DNA of 37,901 bases. Source: Bacteroidales bacterium (GTDB lineage Bacteria; Bacteroidota; Bacteroidia; Bacteroidales; UBA932). Under the pieces are notes generated by a model. The model was not told the DNA's origin. It saw nothing but the letters and a program-made list of their open reading frames with translations, and ran no database searches. Each line of letters starts with the position of its first letter. Within the stretch, counting starts at the first letter, position 1. The DNA lies in contig JAFSWO010000057.1 in assembly GCA_017450165.1 (NCBI GenBank), positions 1 through 37,901 on the forward strand. Reading direction: 5' to 3'. Of this stretch, positions 10,059-17,824 are shown in pieces. A program made the position numbers and the translations under genes.

Positions 10059-10084
10059 CCGTGGGGGCGGTCAGGCCCCCACGG
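10059..10084 (-). promoter_or_regulatory. Perfect 10-bp GC-rich hairpin between two operon genes
   Basis: Arms 10059-10068 and 10075-10084 are perfect inverted repeats around a 6-base loop. The hairpin lies 11 bp after the stop of the giant repeat gene and 24 bp before the start of the transglutaminase gene. On the minus strand an AT-rich stretch follows. It may act as a partial terminator or as a 3' stabiliser that sets the ratio between the repeat protein and downstream enzymes; this is inference. Confidence 0.5.
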
Positions 10085-10094
10085 CCGAAATAGG

Positions 10095-13000
10095 TTAGTT
10101 GATACCGTAAAGATCGAAGCTGAATGCCTGATCCTTGATAGCGGTATAAACATTCTCGTTAACGTTATTGTCGAGGATGTACTTGTAGATACGCATCAGC
10201 ACCATGAGCTCGCGCATCGGGGAGATCAATCCCTCGTAGCCTTCGAGCTTCAGCGTGCTGGAAGCGGTGCCGAACTGCTGGAAGTTGCCGATCATGCCGA
10301 GCGGGCTGTTGTTGCCCACCGCGATGAAGGAGCGGACCACATGCCAAGCACCGACCTTCACAATAAAGTTCACGTCAACATTTGTGATAGCTGCACCGTT
10401 GTAGGTTACCAGATCACTGTTTGCACCTTCGTACCAAGGATGCTTGCCCCACTGGTTGGCTGCAGATGCGGAAGGCATCACGCTGGCCATGGTCTTGTTG
10501 TCCTTGAGGGTGTAAGCCTTGTTGCGGTCGGTCATGCCATTGAGGAACTCTTCGCCCTCTTCAGTCACGAGGTTCAGCAGACCGCGGATAGCAATCTCCC
10601 AAGCCTGGCTGGAAGAGTACTCGGTTCCCTTGATGTTGAGCTTCCAAATCTTGTCAGCCCACTTGGGGTCGTACTGGTTGCCTTCATGGCCCAGGTACTC
10701 GCAATTCGGATTCGGAACAATCGGAATGAAATGCGCATTCTGCCATGCAGCATTTTTCTCAATAAGGTGTTCGCTTTCAGACTCGACGATACCCACGGTG
10801 TTCTGCCATACATCCAAACCTTTGACGAATTCCGTTGCGAAATCTTTGAGGCTCGGAGCACTGACGTCACCATTTTCCCCATAGAGATAGAAGTTGAACT
10901 TCTGGTCCTTGATAGCGGTGTAGACGTTGTTTTCAATGTTGTTGTCGAGCAGATACTTGTAGATACGCATCAGCACCATGAGCTCACGCATCGGGGAGAT
11001 GAGGCCCGAATAACCGTCAAGAATCAGTGTGCTGGTAGCGGTGCCGAACTGCTGGAAGTTACCGATCATGCCGAGCGGGCTGTTGTTGCCCACAGCGACG
11101 AAGGAACGGACTACATGCCATGCGCCGACCTTCAAGATGAAGTTGACGTCGACCTCGGAGATAGCCTGGCCATTGTAGGTTACCAGGTCATCGAACTCAT
11201 ACCAAGGGTTCTTGCCCCACTTGTTGGCAGCGGATGCGGAAGGCATCGGGCTGTTGAGACCGAGGTTGTCCTTGAGGGTATAAGCCTTGTTGCGATCGGT
11301 CATGCCATCGAGGAACCCCTGACCTTCTTCAGTCACGAGGTTCAGCAGACCGCGGATAGCGATCTCCCAAGCCTGGCTGGAAGTGTAGGTGGTACCGTTG
11401 ATGTTGAGGGTCCAAGGGGTCTTACCGTCATCGTACTGGTTGTTGCCGTAATCCTTGAAGTCGGAGTTGTTGGTATTGCCGATCGGAATGTAGTGAACGT
11501 TGGTCCAAGCGCCTTTCTGGCTCTGAGAGTTGCGCTCACCGTCAGCGTCGACATTACCGATGGTTGCCTTCCAGACATCCAGACCCTTGACGAATTCCGT
11601 TGCGAATTCCTTAAGCGTAGGACCCGTAACAGGGAGATCGTAAAGTGCCGTGCTGATTTCAACATTGGCGACAGCCGTCGGGATGTTCGTAGTGATGTTG
11701 TTGTCCATCACATACTTGAAGAAACGGGACATCATCAGGAAGTCGCGCTCGAGGCAGACATAGCCGTTGTAGGTGGTAAGAACCGGATCGCTCGTACGCG
11801 GATAACCGCAGACGTTCGGCCATTCGCCGTTGCTTGCAATGTAGTTGAGGCAACGGGTCGCGAAGTTGGAGAGGAGGTCGGCTTTTGCGACAGTCTCCTG
11901 CAGGCCGCTGCCGTACTCATGCCAGCGTGCCGAAGCTGCCGTGTAGGACTTCGGAGCGGTGATCTTGTCGGTCAGTGCACCGCCGTTCTCAATGGCCTTG
12001 AAAGCGTTGAGGGCGATTTCGTGCATCTGGTACTTGTCGTAGGTGTTGCCCTTGACGGTGATGGTGAAGGTGTCGGGAACGTAGTGGACGTTCTCCTTGC
12101 TGTAGTTCTGGCCGTCATAGGTGTAGGAAACCGTACCGGTCGTGTTCTCCCAGACGGTGGCTGCCTTTGCAAACTCAGTTGCGAATTCAGCGATGGTCGG
12201 GGTGTTGTCCACCGGCGCTGCGCCCTGGTTGTAGAGGTCGAAGCTGAACTTCTGGTCCTTGATGGCGGTGTAGACGTTCTCGTTGATGTTGTTGTCGAGG
12301 ATGTACTTGTAGATACGCATCAGGATGAGGAGCTCACGCATCGGGGCGATCAAGCCGTCGTAACCCTCGAGGTTCAGCGTGCTGGAAGAGGTACCGAACT
12401 GCTGGAAGTTACCGATGTTGCCGAGCGGGCTGTTGTTGCCCACAGCGATGAAGGAGCGGACCACATGCCATGCACCGACTTTCACCATGAAGTTGACGTC
12501 AACCTCGGTAATAGCCTGGCCATTGTAGGTCACAAGGTCGCTGTTTGCACCCTCATACCAAGGATAGCTGCCCCACTTGTTGTTGGAGGAAGGATTCGGA
12601 ATGGTAGCGGTGTTGAATGCCTTGTTGTCGCCCAGCGTGTAAGCCTTGTTACGGTCGGTCATGCCATCGAGGAAACCTTCGCCCTCGGTGGTCACGAGGT
12701 TCAGGAGACCGCGGATAGCGATTTCCCATGCCTGGTTGGAGGTGATCTCCTGACCGTTGACATTGAGTTTCCAAGGCGTGTACTGATCGTCGTGCTGGTT
12801 GCCAGCGTGATCATCGTAAGGGCTGCCGATCTTGCCGACAGGGATGAAGTGGACATTGGTCCAAGCCGTACCCTTCTCGATCAGGTGCTCGCCTTCGGAT
12901 TCGACCGTACCAACGGTTGCTTCCCAGACTTCCAGACCTTTGACGAATTCGGTTGCGAATTCCTTGAGGGTACCGTTGAGGGCAACGTAAGCGCCCTGGT

Positions 13001-14555
13001 TGACAGCGATTTCGAGGCCTTCAGTGATGTTACCACCCTTGATGAGGACCTTGCCGCTACGCTCTACGCCGGTGTTGGCATCAGCGGAGATAGCGATGGT
13101 GACAGCGTCGCCTGCATTACCGGAAGCCGGTTCAACGTGGATCCAGTTTTCAGAAGCGGTAGCCGTCCAAGCCTTCTTTGCAGTAAAGGTAGCATTGACA
13201 GCCGTTCCGTCGAACTTGAGGTCGACCTTCTTGGTCCTGAGCTCGATGTCGGGCATCTCGACGCCATAGAGGTCGGTGTTGAAGGTGACATCCTTGACTG
13301 CGTCGTAAACGTTCTCGGTGATGTTGTTGTCGAGCAGATACTTGTAGAAACGAGCAGCGATGAGCCACATACGCATTGCGGAGATGAATCCGCTGTAGCC
13401 CTCTTCAATAAGGGTCTGATCGGGATCGGTGCCGTAGATTTGGTAGTTACCAATCTTGCCGAGAGCCGGCTGACGGGCGAGGAACCATGCGACGGTACGG
13501 ACTACAATGTACGGGTTGATCGCATCCTTGTTGATAGGCTGTGCGTCGATCGTACTTTCATACCAAGGATACTGTCCCCAGATATCCACGTCGGAGACAG
13601 CAGGGATCGGTTCGGTGAGTTTCGCGCCGTTAGCCATCGTGTGCTCGAAGGTGTTGCGCTCTGCCTGGATTTTGGAGGAACCCTCTGCCGTGAGAAGGTC
13701 CATGATACCGCGGAGGGCGATACCCCAGGTCTGAGCGGAAGTGTAGGTCGTTCCGTCGATCGTCACGGTGAAGTACGGCTGGTACTTCGCATCGTACTGG
13801 TCTACGCCGTCAGCGTAAGCGCCACCGGAGTGGGGGATCGGAACGAAGTGGACGTTCTGCCATGCAGATTTGTTGTCCGTGCAGTGGGAACCGTCGGCGG
13901 AAACCGTACCGACCGTGTTCTGCCAGATGTCGAGGATCTGGACGAACTGCTCAGCGAAGCCCTTCAGCGAGGAAGCTGCGGAGAGATACTCGGTGGAAAC
14001 CTTTGCCGGAAGACGACCGTCTTTCTTGTAGGCTGCCAGCGTACGGAGCATCGTCACGGTTGCACGGTTCGTGGAGAATGCGAGGGCACTGCTGCCGGAG
14101 CGAGTGATCAGGGTCTGGTTAGGAACCTGAAGCTTGTCCTCCATGGCCTGCATGAGGCGTTTCGCGATGTCTGCGATGTCCTCGGTACCTTCGTTGATCT
14201 TCGGACCGTTCGTGACAGCGATTTCATCTTTGTCATAGCTGTCGCGATCCGGGTGCTCAGCCGGTTTGTAGTTGTAAACCTTGATGTCGGATTTGTCGCC
14301 GGTTGCCACGAAGGAGACCAGTTTGCAGAGCGCATACTGATACTGCGGCAGGGTCAGCGTGACATCCCCGACCTTCAGCGACTCGGGAATGACATTGTCA
14401 GCTTCCCAAGCGGAATAGGCGTTCGCCGCGACCGTTACGAGGTCAGCAGGCGAGAGGGTTGCTATCGAATCGTCCGGTTCGATCGGATCCTTACAGGAAA
14501 CGATGGCGAACACTGCGGCGATTACTGCTAGCGAGTGCCATAAAAGCTTTTTCAT
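10095..14555 (-). CDS. Giant surface lipoprotein with five ~190-250-residue repeats and a BACON domain
   Basis: The protein has 1486 residues and no catalytic domain that I recognise. It has a lipoprotein signal with Cys21 (IVSCKDPIEPDD; the acidic residues after Cys suggest surface export). Layout: degenerate repeat-like region (about 35-195), repeat 1 (197-434), BACON carbohydrate-binding-type domain (435-520), repeat 2 (529-777), short divergent repeat 3 (786-973), repeat 4 (980-1226), repeat 5 (1235-1483). Each full repeat has a first half with LKEFATEFVKGLDVW and WEIAIRGLLNLVT, and a second half with KVGAWHVVRSF, SPLGMIGNFQQFGT and MRIYKYILDNN. Each half has the helix, loop, short strand, helix plan of pseudomurein-binding repeats, and GRLPAKVS (180-187) and GEWPNVCGY (910-918) look like the LPNYVT core. 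A polymer-binding role is inferred. It lies in the middle of a SusC/D-type operon. Confidence 0.75.
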   Translation of the reverse strand: MKKLLWHSLAVIAAVFAIVSCKDPIEPDDSIATLSPADLVTVAANAYSAWEADNVIPESLKVGDVTLTLPQYQYALCKLVSFVATGDKSDIKVYNYKPAEHPDRDSYDKDEIAVTNGPKINEGTEDIADIAKRLMQAMEDKLQVPNQTLITRSGSSALAFSTNRATVTMLRTLAAYKKDGRLPAKVSTEYLSAASSLKGFAEQFVQILDIWQNTVGTVSADGSHCTDNKSAWQNVHFVPIPHSGGAYADGVDQYDAKYQPYFTVTIDGTTYTSAQTWGIALRGIMDLLTAEGSSKIQAERNTFEHTMANGAKLTEPIPAVSDVDIWGQYPWYESTIDAQPINKDAINPYIVVRTVAWFLARQPALGKIGNYQIYGTDPDQTLIEEGYSGFISAMRMWLIAARFYKYLLDNNITENVYDAVKDVTFNTDLYGVEMPDIELRTKKVDLKFDGTAVNATFTAKKAWTATASENWIHVEPASGNAGDAVTIAISADANTGVERSGKVLIKGGNITEGLEIAVNQGAYVALNGTLKEFATEFVKGLEVWEATVGTVESEGEHLIEKGTAWTNVHFIPVGKIGSPYDDHAGNQHDDQYTPWKLNVNGQEITSNQAWEIAIRGLLNLVTTEGEGFLDGMTDRNKAYTLGDNKAFNTATIPNPSSNNKWGSYPWYEGANSDLVTYNGQAITEVDVNFMVKVGAWHVVRSFIAVGNNSPLGNIGNFQQFGTSSSTLNLEGYDGLIAPMRELLILMRIYKYILDNNINENVYTAIKDQKFSFDLYNQGAAPVDNTPTIAEFATEFAKAATVWENTTGTVSYTYDGQNYSKENVHYVPDTFTITVKGNTYDKYQMHEIALNAFKAIENGGALTDKITAPKSYTAASARWHEYGSGLQETVAKADLLSNFATRCLNYIASNGEWPNVCGYPRTSDPVLTTYNGYVCLERDFLMMSRFFKYVMDNNITTNIPTAVANVEISTALYDLPVTGPTLKEFATEFVKGLDVWKATIGNVDADGERNSQSQKGAWTNVHYIPIGNTNNSDFKDYGNNQYDDGKTPWTLNINGTTYTSSQAWEIAIRGLLNLVTEEGQGFLDGMTDRNKAYTLKDNLGLNSPMPSASAANKWGKNPWYEFDDLVTYNGQAISEVDVNFILKVGAWHVVRSFVAVGNNSPLGMIGNFQQFGTATSTLILDGYSGLISPMRELMVLMRIYKYLLDNNIENNVYTAIKDQKFNFYLYGENGDVSAPSLKDFATEFVKGLDVWQNTVGIVESESEHLIEKNAAWQNAHFIPIVPNPNCEYLGHEGNQYDPKWADKIWKLNIKGTEYSSSQAWEIAIRGLLNLVTEEGEEFLNGMTDRNKAYTLKDNKTMASVMPSASAANQWGKHPWYEGANSDLVTYNGAAITNVDVNFIVKVGAWHVVRSFIAVGNNSPLGMIGNFQQFGTASSTLKLEGYEGLISPMRELMVLMRIYKYILDNNVNENVYTAIKDQAFSFDLYGIN
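10107..10853 (-). repeat. Repeat 5 of the giant lipoprotein (residues 1235-1483)
   Basis: This full-length copy starts at SLKDFATEFVKGLDVW and ends at DQAFSFDLYG. It is nearly identical to repeats 2 and 4 in the stretch KVGAWHVVRSF-AVGNNSPLG and in the following GNFQQFGT segment. The DNA is also very similar there, for example around 10297-10330, 11067-11100 and 12416-12450, which suggests recent duplication or gene conversion. Confidence 0.85.
10878..11618 (-). repeat. Repeat 4 of the giant lipoprotein (residues 980-1226)
   Basis: This full-length copy runs from LKEFATEFVKGLDVW to DQKFNFYLYG. It shares the GMTDRNKAYTL and SASAANKWGKNPWYE segments most closely with repeat 5, which points to these two being the youngest pair. 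Confidence 0.85.
11637..12200 (-). repeat. Repeat 3 of the giant lipoprotein, short and divergent (residues 786-973)
   Basis: This copy is about 60 residues shorter than the others. It keeps IAEFATEFAKAATVW, MHEIALNAFKAI and RFFKYVMDNN but has lost the GMTDRNKAYTL region and the GNFQQFGT region. It carries NYIASNGEWPNVCGY, the segment most like the LPNYVT core of pseudomurein-binding repeats. Confidence 0.75.
12225..12971 (-). repeat. Repeat 2 of the giant lipoprotein (residues 529-777)
   Basis: This full-length copy follows the BACON domain. It has the same plan as repeats 4 and 5, with KVGAWHVVRSF, SPLGNIGNFQQFGT and MRIYKYILDNN. Confidence 0.85.
13254..13967 (-). repeat. Repeat 1 of the giant lipoprotein (residues 197-434)
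   Basis: This is the most diverged full-length copy, starting at LKGFAEQFVQILDIW. It keeps WGIALRGIMDLLT, YIVVRTVAWFLA, GKIGNYQIYGTD and ARFYKYLLDNN. It is separated from repeat 2 by the BACON domain (bases about 12996-13253). Confidence 0.8.
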
Positions 14556-14606
14556 AATAGAAATGTTTTTGAAAAAAGGTGAATAAAATATGTGGATATA
14601 TGATTG

Positions 14607-15962
14607 TTAGTCCAAGTCATTCACGTCCGGGAAGGTGCCCAGTCCGCAACGGAAGAGCACCAGGCCGTTGGCCTTGGAATCCATGAAGACGTCGATATCC
14701 TTGCGAAGCTCCGTAGCCGTCATACCTTTCACGCCGCCGGAATCGTTGCCGGTGTAGGTGGTGATACCCGCCCAAACCTGTGCGCCGCCGGAGTTGTCGC
14801 AGAACCAGTTGACAATATTCTTGCAACCCGAGTCACCCCAGCCGTAGGAATAGCGGTAGCACATCGGCATCAAGATATGGATGTACTGTCCCATTTTGGC
14901 GGGATCCTGGCCATAATAGGCAGTGGAATTCTTCTCCGGCATCAACGCCGCGCTGGTCACGATTCCGCAATCGAAACTGTCGGCAATCTCGCGGATCTCC
15001 CGGCAGCAGCGGTTGACGGCCCCGATGGCATTGACGGTGGTGGAGGGGTTGTGCTGGGAAGCGGTTCCTCCGAAACGGATATAGTCGAGGTGGAGTCCCT
15101 TGACGCCGAAATCGGCGAGATACATCTCGGCGTGCTCACGAATATCGGCAAAGATTTCCTCTTTGTAGCGATTGTTGGCATCGTCGATCGGATTGATCCA
15201 GCCACCGTTGTAGAAGCACTGCATCCAGCAGTGAACGGCAATGCCGAGTTCGTCGCATTTGTCAAGGAAAGGCAGCGTTCTCTTGAGGTTATACTCTCCG
15301 AAGGCAACGTAGTTCAGCAGAATGTGGTCGTAGCCCAGGCGCTTGAATTCCTTGAGTTGTGCCGCATCGTTTTCCATCAGATCGGGGACATGCGAACTCC
15401 AGGTCCAAATGGCGGTGTGCTTGTAGTCTTCAAGTTTGAAAACGACGTTTTCCCCGCCGCGGCTGTGATAAGTCATGTTTTTCCATGTGGAGGACCCATC
15501 GGGAATCCGCTGGTAGCTGCCGCGTTTGTAGCAGGCCTTGGGCTCCGCAAAGGTGGCCGCGCGGTCGAATTCATCGACAGCCGCATCCTGGGTTCCCAGT
15601 TTCAGGACAAACTGGGCGTCGGAGGCGATACCGGTCACGAGCGACTCATCTTCCGTCGTAACAATCAGGCGCGCACCTGCGGCCAGCGAGCCGGATCCGC
15701 TCCATATGCTGCGGTTTTTGAAGTAGGCGTCGGTGATATAGAGCCCGATTCCCTCGAGCGAAATGGCCTTGTCAGTGGTATTGAGAATCTCCACCCAGGT
15801 AATTCCGTCCGTAATTTCGTCGTGCGCGGCAATCTCATTGATGACCAGTCCTTCGTATTGCTCCACCTCTTTGCCGGGATCAGCGGGGTCCTTGCAGCCT
15901 GTCGCCAGGATAGCAAGCAGGAGCAGCGAAACGGTCAGAATTGTTGTGCTTTTATGCATCAT
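14607..15962 (-). CDS. Lipoprotein with lamin-tail domain fused to a GHL10-like TIM barrel
   Basis: This 451-residue lipoprotein has lipobox Cys23 (ILATGCKDPADP; acidic residues after Cys suggest surface exposure). Residues about 38-165 look like a lamin-tail (LTD) beta-sandwich: LVINEIAAHD, TWVEILNTTDKAISLEGIGL and the later KRGSYQRIPDGSSTW. Residues about 183-451 are the same TIM-barrel domain as in the 8076-8969 protein: HCWMQCFYNGGWINPIDDANNRYK, GLHLDYIRFGGTASQHNPS (Asp293), SAALMPE, YYGQDPAKMGQYIHILMPMCYR and LVLFRCGLG. The two barrels share the order WINP/WVNP, DYIRFGG, MPE, YGQD, so they are paralogues. The role is inferred as a surface glycan hydrolase or binding enzyme. LTD domains often help anchoring or substrate binding, which fits a protein working next to the giant repeat lipoprotein encoded 51 bp downstream. 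Confidence 0.72.
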   Translation of the reverse strand: MMHKSTTILTVSLLLLAILATGCKDPADPGKEVEQYEGLVINEIAAHDEITDGITWVEILNTTDKAISLEGIGLYITDAYFKNRSIWSGSGSLAAGARLIVTTEDESLVTGIASDAQFVLKLGTQDAAVDEFDRAATFAEPKACYKRGSYQRIPDGSSTWKNMTYHSRGGENVVFKLEDYKHTAIWTWSSHVPDLMENDAAQLKEFKRLGYDHILLNYVAFGEYNLKRTLPFLDKCDELGIAVHCWMQCFYNGGWINPIDDANNRYKEEIFADIREHAEMYLADFGVKGLHLDYIRFGGTASQHNPSTTVNAIGAVNRCCREIREIADSFDCGIVTSAALMPEKNSTAYYGQDPAKMGQYIHILMPMCYRYSYGWGDSGCKNIVNWFCDNSGGAQVWAGITTYTGNDSGGVKGMTATELRKDIDVFMDSKANGLVLFRCGLGTFPDVNDLD

Positions 15963-15971
15963 ATAATCAAA

Positions 15972-17810
15972 TTAAAATGATTTGTATCTTGGTTCACCGA
16001 TCGGGCGACCGTCGCGGAAAGCGCGGGCCGTCACGGTCTGCTGGCGGTTGATGACAAAGGGGAGTTCGTAGCGGGGGGAGGCCATCGTCGGCTCACTGCC
16101 GTCGAGGGTGTAGCGGATCTCCGCATCCGGCGCGTCGATACTCATCGTTACCACTTTGTCATATTTCGTATCGTCGTGAAATTCGATGAAGGGATTGAAG
16201 AAGGCCTTGCAATAGCCCACGTGGAGGCCGTCGAGACGCTTCAAGTGGTGCTCCAGGCGGCGGGTAAAGCCCTCCCAGTCCTTGGCTACGTTGCTCCAGC
16301 CCGATTCGGCAATGGCGCACATGCGCGGCCAGGCCATGTACTCCACGCGCGCGGGCGTGGGCATATATTCGGTCCAGACGCAACCCTCTACACCTATAAT
16401 ATAACGCCTCTCCTCCGGCTTCAGGATTTCCGGAACCGGATTGTATTCGTACATGGTGCGCAGGAGGGTAGGGCCGTCCATGGCGAGCGGTTCGCTGTCC
16501 GGATCGGCCTGCCAGTAGTCGAGATAATATTTGGGATACGGTGCCATCACCACCTCGTGGTGCTGCTGGGCCGCCTTGATACCGCCTTCCTCGCCGAGCC
16601 AGCTCATCACCTTGGCGTTCGGGGCAAGCCCGCCCTGCAGGATTTCATCCCAGCCGATGATTTCGTGGCCCTTGCTGTTGATATACTTCTCCATCCGGGT
16701 GATGAACCAGCTCTGCAGCTCGAATTCATCCTTGAGGCCGAGCTTGCGGATCATCGCCTGGCAGTGCGGACACTGCTTCCAGCTGGCTTTGGGACACTCG
16801 TCGCCGCCGATATGGACCAGCGTGGAGGGGAAGAGCTCGAAGACCTCGTCCATCACATCCTCCAGGAACTTGAAGGTCTCGTCTTTGGTGCAGAAAACCT
16901 GCTTGAAGACACCCCACTTGGTGGCGGTCTCGTAGTGGTCTTCCAGGCCGCAGGAGAGCTCCGGATAGCAGGAGATTGCGGCCAGTGCGTGGCCGGGCAT
17001 CTCGATCTCCGGTATGATGGTCACGTAGCGTTCGGCAGCGTATTGCACGAGCTCCCGCACTTCTTCCTGGCTGTAGTAGCCACCGTGCGGGATTCCGTCG
17101 TAGACGCCGCTCTTGAGCGATCCGATCACCGTCTCCTTGCGCCACTGGCCCTTTTCGGTCAGCAACGGGTACTTCTTGATCTCGAGCCGCCAACCCTGGT
17201 CCTCGGTGAGGTGCCAGTGGAAGCGGTTGACCTTATGGAGCGCCATCAAGTCGATGTAACGCTTCAGGAAGTCCATCTCAAAGAAGTGGAGGCAGCAGTC
17301 CAGGTGCATACCACGATAGGCGAAACGCGGAGCGTCTTCGATGTCGCAGCAGGGAACTTCCCAGCGAACGCCATGGACACGATGATCCGCGAAAATCTCC
17401 GTCGGGAGCAGCTGAAGCAGGGTTTGGAGGCCGTAGAAAGCGCCCGCACCGTCACCGTATTCAATCACGATCTTCTCCGGTGTTACCTGCAGTTCATAGC
17501 GTTCGGTGGGCAGTCCGGCATTCAAAAACCAGATGCCGCGCACATTCGTGTTGCGCAGGTCAGCTTCCGCCGTTTTCAGCGTGAACCCGGCCGCCGCGGA
17601 GAGCCGTTCGTTCAGGAATTCGGCGATCCGCTCGAATTCGGGCGTCATTTCGTCCAGATAGACGGGAACGTCACTCGTGATGCGGAAAGCACCATCGCCC
17701 AGTTGGAAATGCTCAGGCTGCGGAATGACGCTGACCGCCTCCCGCTCCGCGGGGGCGGAGCAGGAGACGAGTGCCGTCAAGAGGAGTGCTATGCTGAAGA
17801 ATCTCTTCAT
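15972..17810 (-). CDS. GH20 beta-N-acetylhexosaminidase, lipoprotein (second copy in operon order)
   Basis: This 612-residue lipoprotein (Cys17, LVSCSAPA) removes terminal beta-GlcNAc or beta-GalNAc. Residues about 25-155 are the GH20b domain (VIPQPEHFQLG, GAGAFYGLQTLLQLLP). The TIM barrel follows, with YRGMHLDCCLHF, HWHLTEDQGWRLEIKKYPLLTE, PEIEMPGH and the catalytic pair Asp337-Glu338 in HIGGDECPK. A C-terminal chitobiase-type domain carries YTLDGSEPTMASPRYELP. All motifs for substrate-assisted catalysis are intact. The gene follows susD by 14 bp and has a paralogue at 23763-25568. The two copies probably act on different linkages or in different compartments, since this one is membrane anchored and the other has a plain signal peptide. 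Confidence 0.93.
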   Translation of the reverse strand: MKRFFSIALLLTALVSCSAPAEREAVSVIPQPEHFQLGDGAFRITSDVPVYLDEMTPEFERIAEFLNERLSAAAGFTLKTAEADLRNTNVRGIWFLNAGLPTERYELQVTPEKIVIEYGDGAGAFYGLQTLLQLLPTEIFADHRVHGVRWEVPCCDIEDAPRFAYRGMHLDCCLHFFEMDFLKRYIDLMALHKVNRFHWHLTEDQGWRLEIKKYPLLTEKGQWRKETVIGSLKSGVYDGIPHGGYYSQEEVRELVQYAAERYVTIIPEIEMPGHALAAISCYPELSCGLEDHYETATKWGVFKQVFCTKDETFKFLEDVMDEVFELFPSTLVHIGGDECPKASWKQCPHCQAMIRKLGLKDEFELQSWFITRMEKYINSKGHEIIGWDEILQGGLAPNAKVMSWLGEEGGIKAAQQHHEVVMAPYPKYYLDYWQADPDSEPLAMDGPTLLRTMYEYNPVPEILKPEERRYIIGVEGCVWTEYMPTPARVEYMAWPRMCAIAESGWSNVAKDWEGFTRRLEHHLKRLDGLHVGYCKAFFNPFIEFHDDTKYDKVVTMSIDAPDAEIRYTLDGSEPTMASPRYELPFVINRQQTVTARAFRDGRPIGEPRYKSF

Positions 17811-17824
17811 CAGTTGAATATCAA

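Noticed and set aside
10107..12971. Repeated DNA that might suggest a CRISPR array or mobile element
   Set aside because: The repeats are about 750 bp, in frame, and encode protein repeats. There are no short spaced direct repeats, terminal inverted repeats or transposase genes.
10341..14531. A 1396-residue open frame on the plus strand opposite the giant repeat gene
   Set aside because: It has no recognisable domain or signal peptide and mirrors the repeats of the minus-strand gene, whose lipobox, BACON domain and conserved repeats are clearly protein-like. Biased codon use in the real gene explains the open antisense frame.
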